From the NCBI GenBank assembly GCA_902522465.1, contig CABYVV010000001.1:180229-244228 (forward strand): 64,000 nt of DNA. Direction: 5' to 3'. The DNA is from an uncultured Alphaproteobacteria bacterium. GTDB taxonomy: Bacteria > Pseudomonadota > Alphaproteobacteria > Methylaequorales > Methylaequoraceae. The notes beneath the pieces were generated by a model. It did not search any database and was not told the origin of the DNA. It worked only from the letters and a program-made list of their open reading frames with translations. Each line of letters starts with the position of its first letter. Within the stretch, counting starts at the first letter, position 1. Shown one piece after another: positions 63,604 to 64,000 of this stretch. Made by a program: the position numbers and the translations under genes.

Positions 63604-63656
63604 TTGACATATGCGCAATCAGTGCGTATATTTATTAAAAACGCGCAATAGTTGCG
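63604..63656 (+). promoter_or_regulatory. sigma70-type promoter with two 13-bp dyad operators
   Basis: TTGACA (63604-63609)-N17-TATATT (63627-63632); CGCAATCAGTGCG (63614-63626) and CGCAATAGTTGCG (63644-63656). Confidence 0.65.
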
Positions 63657-63683
63657 TGTGGATAACTGCTTAGGAGACCATAT

Positions 63684-63758
63684 ATGTATGGACATTTGCT
63701 ATATTGGGGCTTTGTTTTTAAAAAAAGAAGCTTAGACAACCAAACGAAAAGAAAATGA
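63684..63758 (+). CDS. candidate 24-aa small ORF
   Basis: AGGAG at 63672-63676, ATG at 63684, MYGHLLYWGFVFKKRSLDNQTKRK*, stop overlaps next ATG (ATGA). Confidence 0.35.
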   Translation: MYGHLLYWGFVFKKRSLDNQTKRK

Positions 63759-64000
63759 CTTGGGTTATTGTTTTTGTAACATTTTTTGGCCCTCTTTATG
63801 ATTCTGACGGCTTTGTAACAGACGTAAGTAAAACTACCACAGAAACATATAATACTCAGAATTCGTGTAGGTTTATGTCTGAGATAATTAACGGCCAACT
63901 TAAAAGCGCTTCAAACATAAAAGAAAATACCAATATTTTAAAAAAGAAGTATTCAGTTTGTTTGTCTTTTAGTGATTGGTCACACTATAAGTTAGATCAA
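63755..64000 (+). CDS. candidate secreted/small hypothetical ORF, open at window end
   Basis: ATG at 63755 opens 82 uninterrupted codons to the window end: MTWVIVFVTFFGPLYDSDGFVTDVSKTTTETYNTQNSCRFM... Confidence 0.5.
   Translation, partial: MTWVIVFVTFFGPLYDSDGFVTDVSKTTTETYNTQNSCRFMSEIINGQLKSASNIKENTNILKKKYSVCLSFSDWSHYKLDQ

Noticed and set aside
63657-63665. Perfect DnaA box (TGTGGATAA / TTATCCACA) just after the second dyad
   Set aside because: A single 9-mer is expected about once per window at this base composition, and no cluster of boxes was seen, so it is not evidence for oriC.
63635-63898. 87-aa minus-strand ORF in the supplied track
   Set aside because: It runs through the promoter/operator region and is antisense to the better-supported + strand ORFs with a Shine-Dalgarno; composition looks non-coding.

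Overview
AT-rich, gene-dense (streamlined) alphaproteobacterial chromosomal segment, assigned from gene content and order because no rRNA is present. It carries conserved housekeeping blocks: dnaA-dnaN-recF-gyrB, mutM/ubiE-coaBC-dut, pnp-rpsO-truB-rbfA-infB-nusA, trmB-metK-lnt-corC-ybeY-phoH-miaB-olsA-olsB-fur, and nfu-usp-TauE-trpS-murJ-glnD-mutS. No tRNA/rRNA genes, CRISPR arrays or transposons were recognised. The most interesting part is the last ~6.5 kb. It has a PhoR-like kinase, a phosphate-selective porin with a Pho-box-like sequence upstream, and a PlcP-like metallophosphoesterase followed by a glycosyltransferase fused in one ORF to a complete DgkA-type diacylglycerol kinase domain. 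This is a candidate phosphate-starvation membrane-lipid remodelling module in which the DAG-glycosylating and DAG-phosphorylating activities are on one polypeptide. Next to it is an XRE regulator plus a formaldehyde-activating-enzyme (Fae)-like protein that appears to lack the conserved catalytic His. Divergent from these is a consensus sigma70 promoter (TTGACA-N17-TATATT) with two 13-bp dyads 30 bp apart, reading into unannotated small ORFs that leave the window. All functional calls are by-eye protein family recognition; no searches were run.
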